A stretch of 53,068 nucleotides of DNA from Nitrospira sp. (lineage in GTDB: Bacteria; Nitrospirota; Nitrospiria; Nitrospirales; Nitrospiraceae): assembly GCA_015903945.1 (NCBI GenBank), contig JABMDL010000026.1, positions 1-53,068 of the forward strand, written 5' to 3'. Shown here in pieces: positions 25,521 to 33,292 of the stretch. The position numbers and the translations under genes are program-made. Under the pieces are notes generated by a model, which did no database searches, was not told the origin of the DNA, and saw nothing but the letters and a program-made list of their open reading frames with translations. Numbering within the stretch: position 1 is the stretch's first letter; every line of letters starts with the position of its first letter.

Positions 25521-26705
25521 TCAGCAGCAGCCTCCGTCGGGAGCACAGGTGACGGCTGCGCCGCTCACCTGTGCTCCGACCCGATTGAGAATCACGAAAT
25601 GAGGCGCATAGCCCTCGGTGTGCAGCACGTCCAGAGTCTTGGAGCAAATCTCCACTGGTTCTCCCCGCCGGTAGACGTGATGATCATCATCCGCAGCTTC
25701 CACGAACGGGCCGGCGAGCAGCGCGTAGTGGCCTCGCCAGGTGCAGGGGGCCTGCGCGGGAAGCACGGCGGTCCAGCGCGGGTCGGTTTGATCGAGCCAC
25801 GCCGGATGCGACGTCAGGACAAAGTGGTCGGCAAGCGGGGCATGGCTCAACAAGACGGCGTCATCCGGGGTAATCGGCTGCGGGATGCCGCGCTGATAGG
25901 TCGTGCCCCGTTCGTCCACGACACGGTTGAACGGTCCTCGGAGCGTGGCGTAGCGAACGAGTGAAGAAGTCGCCGGAGGCAGTCTATAACCGGTCAATGT
26001 GACGGAAAAGAAGTGAATGCCGTCGATGACCTGCCAGGGGGACGACTTGACCAGGTGGATGCCCAGAAAGCCAGCGTCCACCATGCCCGCGATGTACTGG
26101 GCCAGGGTCAAGGCGCCGGATAAACAGTTTCCCCATTTCTCCGTGTCATGCACCAGGTATTGCGGAACGGTCTGATCCGCGACAATGTCCGAGATCGTGA
26201 ACCGCCCCCCCGGTTTCGCCACACGGAACATTTCACGGAAGACCTTGCGCTTGTCCGGAGCCAGGTTAATCACGCAGTTCGAGATAATCAGATCGATCGT
26301 GCCGTCTTCCACCGGCATCGCATCCGCCATGCCTTTGCGGAACTCGACGTTCGAAGCGGGGTAGCCGAGGTTGGCGGCCACGACGGCGGCGTGCTTCCGC
26401 GCGATATCCAACATCGTGTCCGTCATGTCGACACCGATCACAAGACCGGTTGGACCGACCAGCCGCGAGGCTTCAAAACAGTCGATCCCTCCGCCTGAGC
26501 CGATATCAAGGACGGTCTCGCCGGCCTGGACCGTCTTGAGCCCGGCCGGCGTGCCGCATCCGTAGGAGATCTTCAGCACTTCGTCGGGAATGAACGATTT
26601 GAGCTGCGCCATATCGTAGCTCGTGGGGCAGCACATCTGCTCCCCGGTATTGGCAGCTTTGGCATAGCGCTCGCTGACTTTTTGCGTGATTTCATCGATG
26701 GGCAT
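25521..26705 (-). CDS. arsM: Arsenite S-adenosylmethionine methyltransferase
   Basis: ArsM methylates As(III) stepwise using SAM. The 394-residue protein has an N-terminal CCPTSYD and SYGCGTPAGL (cysteines near 25-26 and 50), the Rossmann SAM motif VLDIGSGGGIDCFEAS (about 65-80) and NCVINLAPDKRKVFREMFRV, which includes a conserved Cys of the As-binding set. Beyond the usual core lies a long C-terminal domain ending in CAPDGGCC, found in ArsM proteins that pair with ArsS. The start at 26705 excludes 24 unlike upstream residues and has a 'gtgagg' ribosome site. The operon partner is arsS. Confidence 0.93.
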   Translation of the reverse strand: MPIDEITQKVSERYAKAANTGEQMCCPTSYDMAQLKSFIPDEVLKISYGCGTPAGLKTVQAGETVLDIGSGGGIDCFEASRLVGPTGLVIGVDMTDTMLDIARKHAAVVAANLGYPASNVEFRKGMADAMPVEDGTIDLIISNCVINLAPDKRKVFREMFRVAKPGGRFTISDIVADQTVPQYLVHDTEKWGNCLSGALTLAQYIAGMVDAGFLGIHLVKSSPWQVIDGIHFFSVTLTGYRLPPATSSLVRYATLRGPFNRVVDERGTTYQRGIPQPITPDDAVLLSHAPLADHFVLTSHPAWLDQTDPRWTAVLPAQAPCTWRGHYALLAGPFVEAADDDHHVYRRGEPVEICSKTLDVLHTEGYAPHFVILNRVGAQVSGAAVTCAPDGGCC

Positions 26706-26937
26706 CGCCGGCCTCACGGTGGTGGAACAGAGGTATGGAGATGGCTCTATGTACCAACCCTGCCCGTGCCGGGTCAACCGGGATCCGGCAGGATGTCGCT
26801 GGCCGAGGAGCAGTGGCTCACGGCTCGTTAAGGGTTGTCTGTTTGAGGAACGAACTCTTACAGCGGTTCGGGGGAGAACATGGGTGGAGGCAAAAGGGTT
26901 TGCAGATGGACGAGGGGCGGGACCCCGAAGGAATCAA

Positions 26938-27198
26938 TCAGATATCGTACAACATCGTGCGGAACAGCTGTTCCACACGCTCGTGCCTCTTGGTGCGAAG
27001 ACGGGCGCGCTGAGGAATGGTGTAAGTGGAGGTGTGGTACTGATCATGATTCCCGCTGGTAATCTCGTAGTGCAAATCGGAAAGCTTCACCTGCAGGTCT
27101 TCGAACGTTTCCCCTTGCGTTGGGCGATCGGGATGGTCCTGCAGATAGCCGTACCACTGGCCGTCTTCTTCCCAGATGATGTATTTCGTCGATCGCAT
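26938..27198 (-). CDS. Orphan HicB-like protein
   Basis: The 86-residue product from ATG 27198 begins MRSTKYIIWEEDGQWYGYLQ, then DHPDRPTQGETFEDLQVKLS, which is the HicB antitoxin-type fold. No hicA is present beside it, and its C-terminal part (Arg-rich RARLRTKRHERVEQLF) is unlike a typical HicB DNA-binding tail. It may be a solitary antitoxin relic or a standalone protein of this fold. An upstream in-frame start (27321) would overlap the next gene and lacks family similarity. Confidence 0.65.
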   Translation of the reverse strand: MRSTKYIIWEEDGQWYGYLQDHPDRPTQGETFEDLQVKLSDLHYEITSGNHDQYHTSTYTIPQRARLRTKRHERVEQLFRTMLYDI

Positions 27199-27280
27199 GG
27201 TGAAAAGTATAGCTGGAGCTTGAAAGTCCGCAAGGAATATGTGAAATGAGTCATGAAAGGCCTGCACCGATCTTCTTGAG

Positions 27281-27652
27281 CTAACCGCGCTGTTTACAAC
27301 GTGCCCACCACAAGCGGCCATAGATTGCCAGGTTCACGGCCAACACCAGCGTGCCGAGAACAATTTGGACTTCACGGGTCAACGATTCCGGATAGAGGAT
27401 CGTTGACAGATACTGAGCGATGAAGTCTCCAGCATAGTCCGCTTCGCCGGCCTGGGTTCGTAGCCAATTCTCCAACGGTGTCAGTGGGCAGATCCATCCG
27501 CTGAATTCCACGAAGGCGCCCCAAGCCGCCGCCGGCAGGTGGACCCACGCCAAGGGCGGCCATTTGAGCACCAGAAAGCCACCCAGCGCCACAAAGAGAA
27601 CAAACCCAATGTGCAGCACGACAATAAGATCAGCGGTCAGTCGGAAAAGCAT
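27281..27652 (-). CDS. DUF2784 membrane protein
   Basis: A 123-residue protein with about three or four transmembrane helices: LIVVLHIGFVLFVALGGFLV at the N-terminus, a second around WVHLPAAAWGAFVEFSGWIC and a third near IVLGTLVLAVNLAIYG. The segment FSGWICPLTPLENWLR followed by AGEADYAGDFIAQYL is the hallmark of DUF2784. Function is unknown; members are small inner-membrane proteins. It is an apparently single gene on the minus strand. Confidence 0.85.
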   Translation of the reverse strand: MLFRLTADLIVVLHIGFVLFVALGGFLVLKWPPLAWVHLPAAAWGAFVEFSGWICPLTPLENWLRTQAGEADYAGDFIAQYLSTILYPESLTREVQIVLGTLVLAVNLAIYGRLWWARCKQRG

Positions 27653-27780
27653 CGAAACAGTGTGGAGAAAGTAAGGGGCTAGCGCAAGCGGCGATCAGAG
27701 AAGGCAGGAGGGCGTAGTCGGATTGAAGTAACGGATCACTCTATGTTCGAGAGTGGCGAAAGAGGTGATTCGCAAGGTGG

Positions 27781-28092
27781 TCATCGATACACTGCGTCTT
27801 TGGCCCAGGCGGTCAACTGCTCGGTATCTTCCAGCACGTCGACCGGGACTTCGTAGAAGGACTTGAGCGTCTGTTTTGCATTCGGGCGGAACGGTTTCAT
27901 ACCGTGGGCTTTGTATCGTTCGACCGTCGCCGGAGTCACTTTGAAATAGAGCCGGCCCTTGTGGATGATGCCGAAGAAGGTGCCCTTGTATGAGAGGCCA
28001 TAGCCGCCGAACATGGTGCGGCACGTCAGGGCTCGCAGATCCGTCAGTTGATCTAACACGAAGTCTTTGAAGCCGTCGTGTTTGGCCGGCAT
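27781..28092 (-). CDS. TfoX/Sxy N-terminal-domain protein
   Basis: This 103-residue protein consists of a TfoX N-terminal domain only: DFVLDQLTDLRALTCRTMFG, then GYGLSYKGTFFGIIHKGRLYFKV. In gamma-proteobacteria TfoX/Sxy proteins promote competence gene expression; stand-alone N-domain proteins elsewhere have no proven role. The ATG at 28092 is five bases past the stop of the upstream methyltransferase; the TTG just before it (28095) is less likely. The two genes form a small operon. Confidence 0.85.
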   Translation of the reverse strand: MPAKHDGFKDFVLDQLTDLRALTCRTMFGGYGLSYKGTFFGIIHKGRLYFKVTPATVERYKAHGMKPFRPNAKQTLKSFYEVPVDVLEDTEQLTAWAKDAVYR

Positions 28093-28096
28093 CAAA

Positions 28097-28954
28097 TCAG
28101 CCGAGGGGTTTGCGCGCAGCGACCATACGAACAGCCAGGGGAAAGGTCACTCGTTCGCCGCGCCGGTAGATCGAGGCGGCGTCAAGGATACGCTGCTTGA
28201 CGTCCTGCTTCTGCGCCTCGGTCAGTTTGGCCATAAGGTTTTGAACCGGTGCCGCAATCTCCATCAAACTCGTGTAATACTCTTCGGCCGAACTGTAGGA
28301 CCACTCTCCGATAAATTCGTGATCCGTCACCTCGACTAATCCGGCCTGTCGGAACAAGCCAGCCAATTCACCCGGCATGGCCAACCGAAAGATGCCGGGC
28401 GCGGTCAGATCTGGAGGCGGCAGCTCAATCACCTGCTTGATCGCAGCCATCGAAAGACCGATCGAGGGATTCTTTTCCGGTGCCGACCAGACAGCCGCGG
28501 CGACCCAGGATCCAGGCCTCAGTACGCGGGCGATCTCCGCGGCGGCCTTCGGAATCTCGGGGAGAAACATCAAACAGAAGCGGCTTGTAATCGCGTCGAA
28601 CGAATTGCTCTCGAATGGCAGCGACGTCACGTCGCCGGCTCTTAGGGAGATATTGTTAAGGCTGAGCCGTTTCGCCTTTCGCTCTGCGACAGCAAGCATG
28701 TCTTTGGCCAGGTCAATGCACATGACGCTTCCAGCCGCGCCGACCGTCTGCGCGGCGAGGATCGCCGGGTACCCGGTGCCCGATCCGAGGTCAAGCACCC
28801 GAAGTCCAACCCGAAGCCTGGCATCGGCGACCAACCGGTGGTTCAGAAATGCCATCTGTTCGTCGAAGAATCGGTCCCACTTCTCCCAGCCGCCGGCGAC
28901 CCGGTTCCAATCCTGTCGTTGGCTGTCGATGACTTGTTCCGGTGTCTGTCCCAT
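28097..28954 (-). CDS. Class I SAM-dependent methyltransferase (UbiE-like)
   Basis: The 285-residue protein has a complete Rossmann methyltransferase core: motif I VLDLGSGTGYPAILAA (about residues 53-68), the acidic SAM-ribose end of strand 2 CIDLAKDML, motif II-like FDAITSRFCLMF and motif III RVLRPGSWVAAAVW. A longer C-terminal half resembles small-molecule methyltransferases rather than UbiE itself. Substrate unknown. A 'gaggaag' ribosome site precedes the ATG at 28954. It is followed immediately by the TfoX-like gene. Confidence 0.85.
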   Translation of the reverse strand: MGQTPEQVIDSQRQDWNRVAGGWEKWDRFFDEQMAFLNHRLVADARLRVGLRVLDLGSGTGYPAILAAQTVGAAGSVMCIDLAKDMLAVAERKAKRLSLNNISLRAGDVTSLPFESNSFDAITSRFCLMFLPEIPKAAAEIARVLRPGSWVAAAVWSAPEKNPSIGLSMAAIKQVIELPPPDLTAPGIFRLAMPGELAGLFRQAGLVEVTDHEFIGEWSYSSAEEYYTSLMEIAAPVQNLMAKLTEAQKQDVKQRILDAASIYRRGERVTFPLAVRMVAARKPLG

Positions 28955-29049
28955 CCCGTCTTCCTCTCAGCGTACATCCATCCACCGTCCCGCCGAACTG
29001 ATCCGGTGGGACCCGTCATCGCAGCGATCGGCGAGTGTCTTGCGCACGG

Positions 29050-29465
29050 CTACTTGAGCGTTTGCAAGGTCCCTCGCAGTTCCTTGACCTCGGTTGCGAA
29101 CAGGTCGAGATGCTGCTCCCGCTGCGGTTGGTCGTTCTTGAATTTCCAGACGCGCTTGAAGATGGCCCACAACTCTTTGTTATGCAGGGCTTCTCGCGCG
29201 TCTCTTTCTCCACGCAGCAGAGGCTGTCGTCGAACGCATGGAATTGATTGTGGAGATCGTCCAGCGCTTGATCAACGCCCTTGCCGCTTCTGGCCGCTTT
29301 CGCGGTGGTCTCCATCATGTTCGTCAGATTGATCAGAGTTTGGATGTCGTTCGGGTCTTTGGCTTTTGCCGCGAACTCCTTGGCATGCGGATAGAACAGG
29401 TAGCTGCATCCGGTGATTCCGAACAACACGAGTGAAAGTGAAAGCAGTCCTACAGCTCGCCTCAT
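29050..29465 (-). pseudogene. Lipoprotein gene with a frameshift
   Basis: From ATG 29465, with ribosome site gggagg, the frame encodes a lipoprotein signal (LLSLSLVLFGITGC) and a helical domain (DPNDIQTLINLTNMMETTAK ... DDLHNQFHAFDDSLCCVEKE). At about 29187-29193 the reading switches: the original frame then gives Ser/Arg-rich nonsense, while the neighbouring frame continues sensibly with ALHNKELWAIFKRVWKFKND and FATEVKELRGTLQTLK, to a TAG at 29050-29052. Restoring one base (for example a G in 'aagccctg') joins both parts. So this is a recent one-base deletion or a sequencing error. The intact product would be about 138 residues. Function unknown. Confidence 0.75.
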
Positions 29466-29571
29466 GGCAACCTCCCGATTGAAGATGGATGAATGCTCAT
29501 CGGGTGACACGGAGACACTCCCCGACTCAGAACGTGCTGAACGGGGATTTCTTTTTCGCGCCCGAGGTCTA

Positions 29572-29778
29572 TTAGACCGTGACCGGCACCGTCTTGATGG
29601 CTGCCTTGACTTGCGCCGCCATCTCAGCCGGAATGGAGTCCAGCTTATGGCACTGCTTGGCGTGGGTGGCCACGAGCTGCATCAGCTCCGCTTCGGTTTC
29701 CGCCCGCACTTGGAATCCGCAGCCGCCGGATGGTTGGACATCCAGACAGCCCAGTTGCTTATATTGTTTGGTCGCCAT
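29572..29778 (-). CDS. DUF1059 small protein
   Basis: A 68-residue protein with the DUF1059 pattern: an N-terminal LGCLDVQP, then GCGFQVRAETEAELMQLVAT, then HAKQCHKL. The Cys/His residues (C10, GCGF, HxxxCH) suggest a metal-binding site. Function is unproven. A strong ribosome site (aaggaggagg) precedes ATG 29778. The neighbours on the same strand are an exported protein upstream and the broken lipoprotein gene downstream. Confidence 0.88.
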   Translation of the reverse strand: MATKQYKQLGCLDVQPSGGCGFQVRAETEAELMQLVATHAKQCHKLDSIPAEMAAQVKAAIKTVPVTV

Positions 29779-29818
29779 GGTCTCCTCCTCCTTTATAATT
29801 AGGTGAATGACAGGGGCT

Positions 29819-30322
29819 CTACTTCACACGGGTAAATTCAAACCGATGCGGCAATTCCTTCCCATCCTTGCTCAACATCCATTCCTGGGTGAAATGATCC
29901 TGATCCTGGAAGTTAAACGAGACTTTGTGCATGTGTGGATCTGTTGGCTTGGAAAGATTCGTAATGTCGACGAAGTGAAAGGCCAACGTCGTGGCATCGC
30001 TGTCAGGCATATCGGTTCGCATACGCGGCTGGTTGCCGAGCTTACAGTAATGAGTCAGCATCAGGCCGCCCTTATCCGCGTGATACATCGTCATCATGAC
30101 CGGCGTTTGAGCCTTCGTCATCGTTTCCACCAGGCTCGTGCCGCCGCCGGTCCAGTGATAGGACACCGCCATCGGTTTTCCTTCCGGGTCTTTGCCTTGC
30201 CATTCGCCGACGAGTGAAGCCAGGGGGCCGAAGTTGTGCGCGGTCGAGGTATCAGCTTGCGAAGCCTGTAACGGTATCACGATAGGAGAGAACGCGAGAA
30301 AGAGGGTGATCAACCATTTCAT
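29819..30322 (-). CDS. Exported protein, DUF1579-like
   Basis: The 167-residue product from ATG 30322, with ribosome site aggagg, has a signal peptide (LITLFLAFSPIVIPLQAS) and a beta-rich domain: LASLVGEWQGKDPEGKPMAV, then YHWTGGGTSLVETM, MMTMYHADKGGLMLTHYC and a C-terminal FTQEWMLSKDGKELPHRFEF. This is the lipocalin-like pattern of proteins annotated as DUF1579 or 'heme-binding-like', with 'GEWxG' and 'THYC' motifs. A small-ligand role is possible but unproven. It precedes DUF1059 by about 40 bases. Confidence 0.75.
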   Translation of the reverse strand: MKWLITLFLAFSPIVIPLQASQADTSTAHNFGPLASLVGEWQGKDPEGKPMAVSYHWTGGGTSLVETMTKAQTPVMMTMYHADKGGLMLTHYCKLGNQPRMRTDMPDSDATTLAFHFVDITNLSKPTDPHMHKVSFNFQDQDHFTQEWMLSKDGKELPHRFEFTRVK

Positions 30323-30383
30323 GGCAGACCTCCTTAGATACGCGGTACGGTTTTTTGTAGTCAAGCACGTTCTCCAACTCAGG

Positions 30384-30773
30384 TCAACATTGCCCGCCCT
30401 CTGGCTTTGACATGGAGTAGAAGAACTCCTCCTTGACGATTTTTCCATTTTGAACTGCGTAGAGACCCGTTTCGTCTAGGGTCATGCGTTTCCCTGTGTG
30501 CTTCGGTGTGACGTCATACTTAAAATGCAGGATAAAACGGTCGTCGTTGGGATAAGGCCCGTCAACTGTGCCGCCGTGAATTTAATGATTGTCGACCCAC
30601 CACTGATTCTTCGCCTTGATCTTCGCGATCCCCTTTTGCGTCTGTTCCATGCCCGGCATCGCACAGGCTTCGACACTCTCGATATTCGGCGAGTAAAAGC
30701 GATCGATGGCTTCTTGGTTCTTGCCCTGCCGGCACAAGGCGGCCACTTCTTTTCCGATCTCCATTGCAGTCAC
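30384..30773 (-). pseudogene. SnoaL-like (NTF2-fold) gene broken by in-frame TAA
   Basis: From GTG 30773, with ggagg five bases upstream, the frame reads TAMEIGKEVAALCRQGKNQE ... FYSPNIESVEACAMPGMEQT, then KNQWWVDNH, followed by TAA (30582-30584). The same frame then continues IHGGTVDGPYPNDDRFILHF, KYDVTPKHTGKRMTLDETGLY and VKEEFFYSM to a TGA at 30384-30386. SnoaL-like relatives carry Glu at the stop position (NHE), so a GAA to TAA change explains it. The intact protein would have 129 residues. An intact relative of the fold sits at 32899-33282. Confidence 0.8.
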
Positions 30774-31074
30774 GATGTCCTCCTTCTGTGGTGGGGAACG
30801 AACGGTGGATATTTCATGAGGTGCCTCCAGCGACGTAGGATAGTCGTTGAGCGGGGCGGAAATCGACTGAGGGAGTGTCCGATTCAACCCGTCGGAATCG
30901 GATAACACTTCTGCATGTGGATGAAGGCACCACAAGCCGGCAAGGTCGTCCTCCGTTCTGCTACTCCTGGTGACCAAGCACTCTTGCGACGCGGGGATGC
31001 GCAGCCGCATGTCCGGGCCTCGAATCTGAACGGGGATGGGGTTTGGGAGATTGAGCATGGCAAGGCCTCTTCAC
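30774..31074. other. Non-coding gap with a perfect hairpin
   Basis: Between the broken SnoaL gene and the broken sigma-factor gene there is no frame I can support. It contains a perfect 8-bp inverted repeat, tccgattc (30878-30885) and gaatcgga (30895-30902), with a 9-nt loop and no T-run. A possible vestigial start (ggagg then ATG AAA TAT, near 30815) ends after 15 codons. Confidence 0.5.
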
Positions 31075-32312
31075 TCAGTCCAGTTCAGCCAGCCGCTTTT
31101 CCAGAAACCTCCGTTCCGGCTCCTGTTTCGTGAGAGCCAGGGCTAGCTCGTAAGATGATCGGGCATCCGAGGTTTCCCCCAGTCGACGGCAGAAGTCGGC
31201 CCGCGTGGCATGGGCCAGATGATACTGGGTTAACTCACTGCGCTCCAGGAGCGCATCGACCAGCTCTAAGCCTTTAGCCGGTCCATCACGCATCGCAACC
31301 GCGACTGCCCGGTTCAGCGCGATGACGGGCGATGGTTCTGGCCGCATGAGGAGATCGTAGAGGGCGACGATTTGAGCCCAGTCCGTTTCCCCTGCGCTGG
31401 ACGCTTCCGCATGGACGGCAGCGATGGCGGCTTGCAAGGTGTAGGGGCCGATTCGCTTCATGGAGAGTGCCCCTTCAACGAGGGCGAGGCCTTCTCTGAT
31501 GAGGTCTGGGTTCCACAATGACCGGTCCTGCTGCTCTAAGAGCACGAGATCGCCGTTGGCCGAGGTGCGCGCCTGTCTTCGGGATTCGTGCAAGAGCATC
31601 AAGGCGAGCAGTCCTATGACTTCGGGGTCAGGTAGCAATTGGACGAGGAGTCGCGCGAGCCTGATTACTTCAGTGGAGAGATCTGCTCTGGTGAGCGATG
31701 GGCCGAACGAGGCGGAGTAGCCTTCGACACTACGCAAAGCACGGCCTCGATACGCTCCGGTAAATCGGTTGGCGGAGGAACCTCGTAGGGGATGCGCGCA
31801 TCACGGATCTTCGCTTTGGCACGCACGATCCGTTGAGCAATGGTCGCCGGTTTGGTGAGGAACGCGCGCGCGATTTCTTCAGTGGTGAGGTTGCAGACCT
31901 CGCGCAGCGTCATTGGGATTTGGGCTTCCGGTGACAGGGCCGGATGGCAACAGGTAAAGATCAGCCGAAGCCGGTCATCGTCGATGGGCTCGTCTGTCTG
32001 TTCCAGTGGATCGTTGGTGGTGGTCTCAATGTGTTTCGCGAGTTCGTTCAATGACGCATCATAGCGGGCACGCCGCCTCATGCCGTCGATGGCCTTGAAC
32101 CGTCCGGTAGAGACAAGCCAGGCACGCGGATTGGCCGGGGTGCCGTCACGCGGCCATTGCCCCACCGCGACCGCGAAGGCTTCCTGTAAGGCCTCCTCGG
32201 CTGCGTCAAAATCACCGAGCAGCCGAATCAAGGTGGCGAGGACCTGTCGCGACTCATTGCGGTAGATCTCGTCAACCTTGATACGGGCTCCTATTGCTGT
32301 GTCGCCATTCAT
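31075..32312 (-). pseudogene. SigJ-like ECF sigma factor gene with deletion and frameshift
   Basis: The first part (ATG 32312 to about 31731) encodes sigma-70 region 2 and 4: [50 protein letters not shown] and [20 protein letters not shown]. The second part, in another frame, encodes the C-terminal DUF6596 domain: [32 protein letters not shown] and DLVLLEQQDRSLWN, to TGA at 31075. At the junction (31725-31731) the family's nearly invariant YLIFN between VLCVV and EGY is missing; the gap fits loss of 13 bases. Intact members are about 410-420 residues. They usually pair with a YCII gene, present here just upstream. Confidence 0.85.
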
Positions 32313-32319
32313 GTGGCCG

Positions 32320-32679
32320 TTAGTCTGCGCAGCCCAACTCCTTCATCGGGCGGCCTTCCACACTGCCAAAGCGCGCAGCTGGAAACTGAGCGGCAATGCG
32401 AATGGCATCGTTCAGGTCCGGGACATCGATCATGAGAAACCCACCCAACTGTTCCTTCGTCTCGGCGAATGGTCCATCGGTGGTCGAAGTCTTGCCCTCT
32501 CGAACTCGTACGGTCGTGGCGGTCTCCACTGGATGAAGCGGGGAAGCGGCGAGCAACTGGCCGGCCTTTTGTAGCTTATCGCAGTAGGACATGGCTTCAC
32601 CCGAGATCGAACGCCGCTCGTGGCTGGGAAGTGTATTCAAGACCTTTTCTTCAAGGTAGACAAGGCAGAGGTATTTCAT
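32320..32679 (-). CDS. YCII-related (DGPF-domain) protein
   Basis: The 119-residue protein starts [14 protein letters not shown] and has the family's [20 protein letters not shown] at about residues 67-86, followed by a C-terminal helix region. YCII proteins have a ferredoxin-like fold with conserved His/Asp. In this subfamily, members are routinely encoded beside SigJ-like ECF sigma factors, as here (7 bases upstream of the sigma start). Its role in sigma control is suspected but not proven. The gene is intact although the sigma factor is broken. Confidence 0.9.
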   Translation of the reverse strand: MKYLCLVYLEEKVLNTLPSHERRSISGEAMSYCDKLQKAGQLLAASPLHPVETATTVRVREGKTSTTDGPFAETKEQLGGFLMIDVPDLNDAIRIAAQFPAARFGSVEGRPMKELGCAD

Positions 32680-32898
32680 GTTGGCCTCGCGCGATTAGTG
32701 AGGGGTAACACTCCGTTGACATAGGATAGTCGTCATGCGATTCAAAAATCGACAAGCTAGCCCACTCTCATCTGGTTTCTGCCTGTGAAACCGGTTACAG
32801 TTCGTGCCACATGTGAGTCTGTCGTACAGGGTCTTTTTCGTCACTTCAGACTCAGGACATTAGAATTCTTCGATGGGGAAAAAGAGAAGGGAGGATTC

Positions 32899-33282
32899 AT
32901 GGACAAGGGAAGCCCGCTGGATGCCATTACCCAACTGGTGAAGGCGATGAATGCGTGGGATTTGGATTCGGCCGTGGCTCTGTTTGATCCGGGTGCTGTG
33001 TTCGTGATCAAGCCCGGCATCGTCGTTAACGGAACGTCTGGTATCCGTCAGGCATTGGAAGGGTTTATGGCATTGAAGCCGACGTTGACGATCGAGGCAC
33101 AGCAATTTGTGCAGTCAGGCGATGTCGCGCAATATTGCGCTCGGTGGAGCCTCACGGGCATCGATCCAACCTGCACCGCCGTGAAACTCGGTGGCCGCTC
33201 GTCCAGCATTTTGCGGCGCCAGCCTGACGGGCGGTGGCTATTTCTGGTGGACAACCCCTGGGGCACAGACATCGTGATGTAG
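32899..33282 (+). CDS. SnoaL/NTF2-fold protein
   Basis: A 127-residue protein from ATG 32899, with ribosome site gggagg. It has the NTF2-like pattern: DAITQLVKAMNAWDLDSAVA, then LFDPGAVFVIKPGIVVNGTS, IRQALEGFMALKPTLTIEAQ and a C-terminal RQPDGRWLFLVDNPWG. This is the DUF4440/SnoaL group of ketosteroid-isomerase-like proteins, which bind small molecules or act as dimerisation domains; specific activity unknown. It is divergent from the YCII-sigma unit, so the roughly 220-base gap before it may hold promoters in both directions. Confidence 0.85.
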   Translation: MDKGSPLDAITQLVKAMNAWDLDSAVALFDPGAVFVIKPGIVVNGTSGIRQALEGFMALKPTLTIEAQQFVQSGDVAQYCARWSLTGIDPTCTAVKLGGRSSSILRRQPDGRWLFLVDNPWGTDIVM

Positions 33283-33292
33283 GTCAGCCGAC

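Noticed and set aside
1443..30584. Stop-codon recoding as an explanation for interrupted genes
   Set aside because: The stops differ (TAG and TAA), the other lesions are indels, and no selenocysteine or pyrrolysine element is seen; pseudogenes are simpler.
32716..32744. TTGACA in the gap before the SnoaL-fold gene
   Set aside because: No acceptable -10 hexamer at 16-18 bases; not reported as a promoter.
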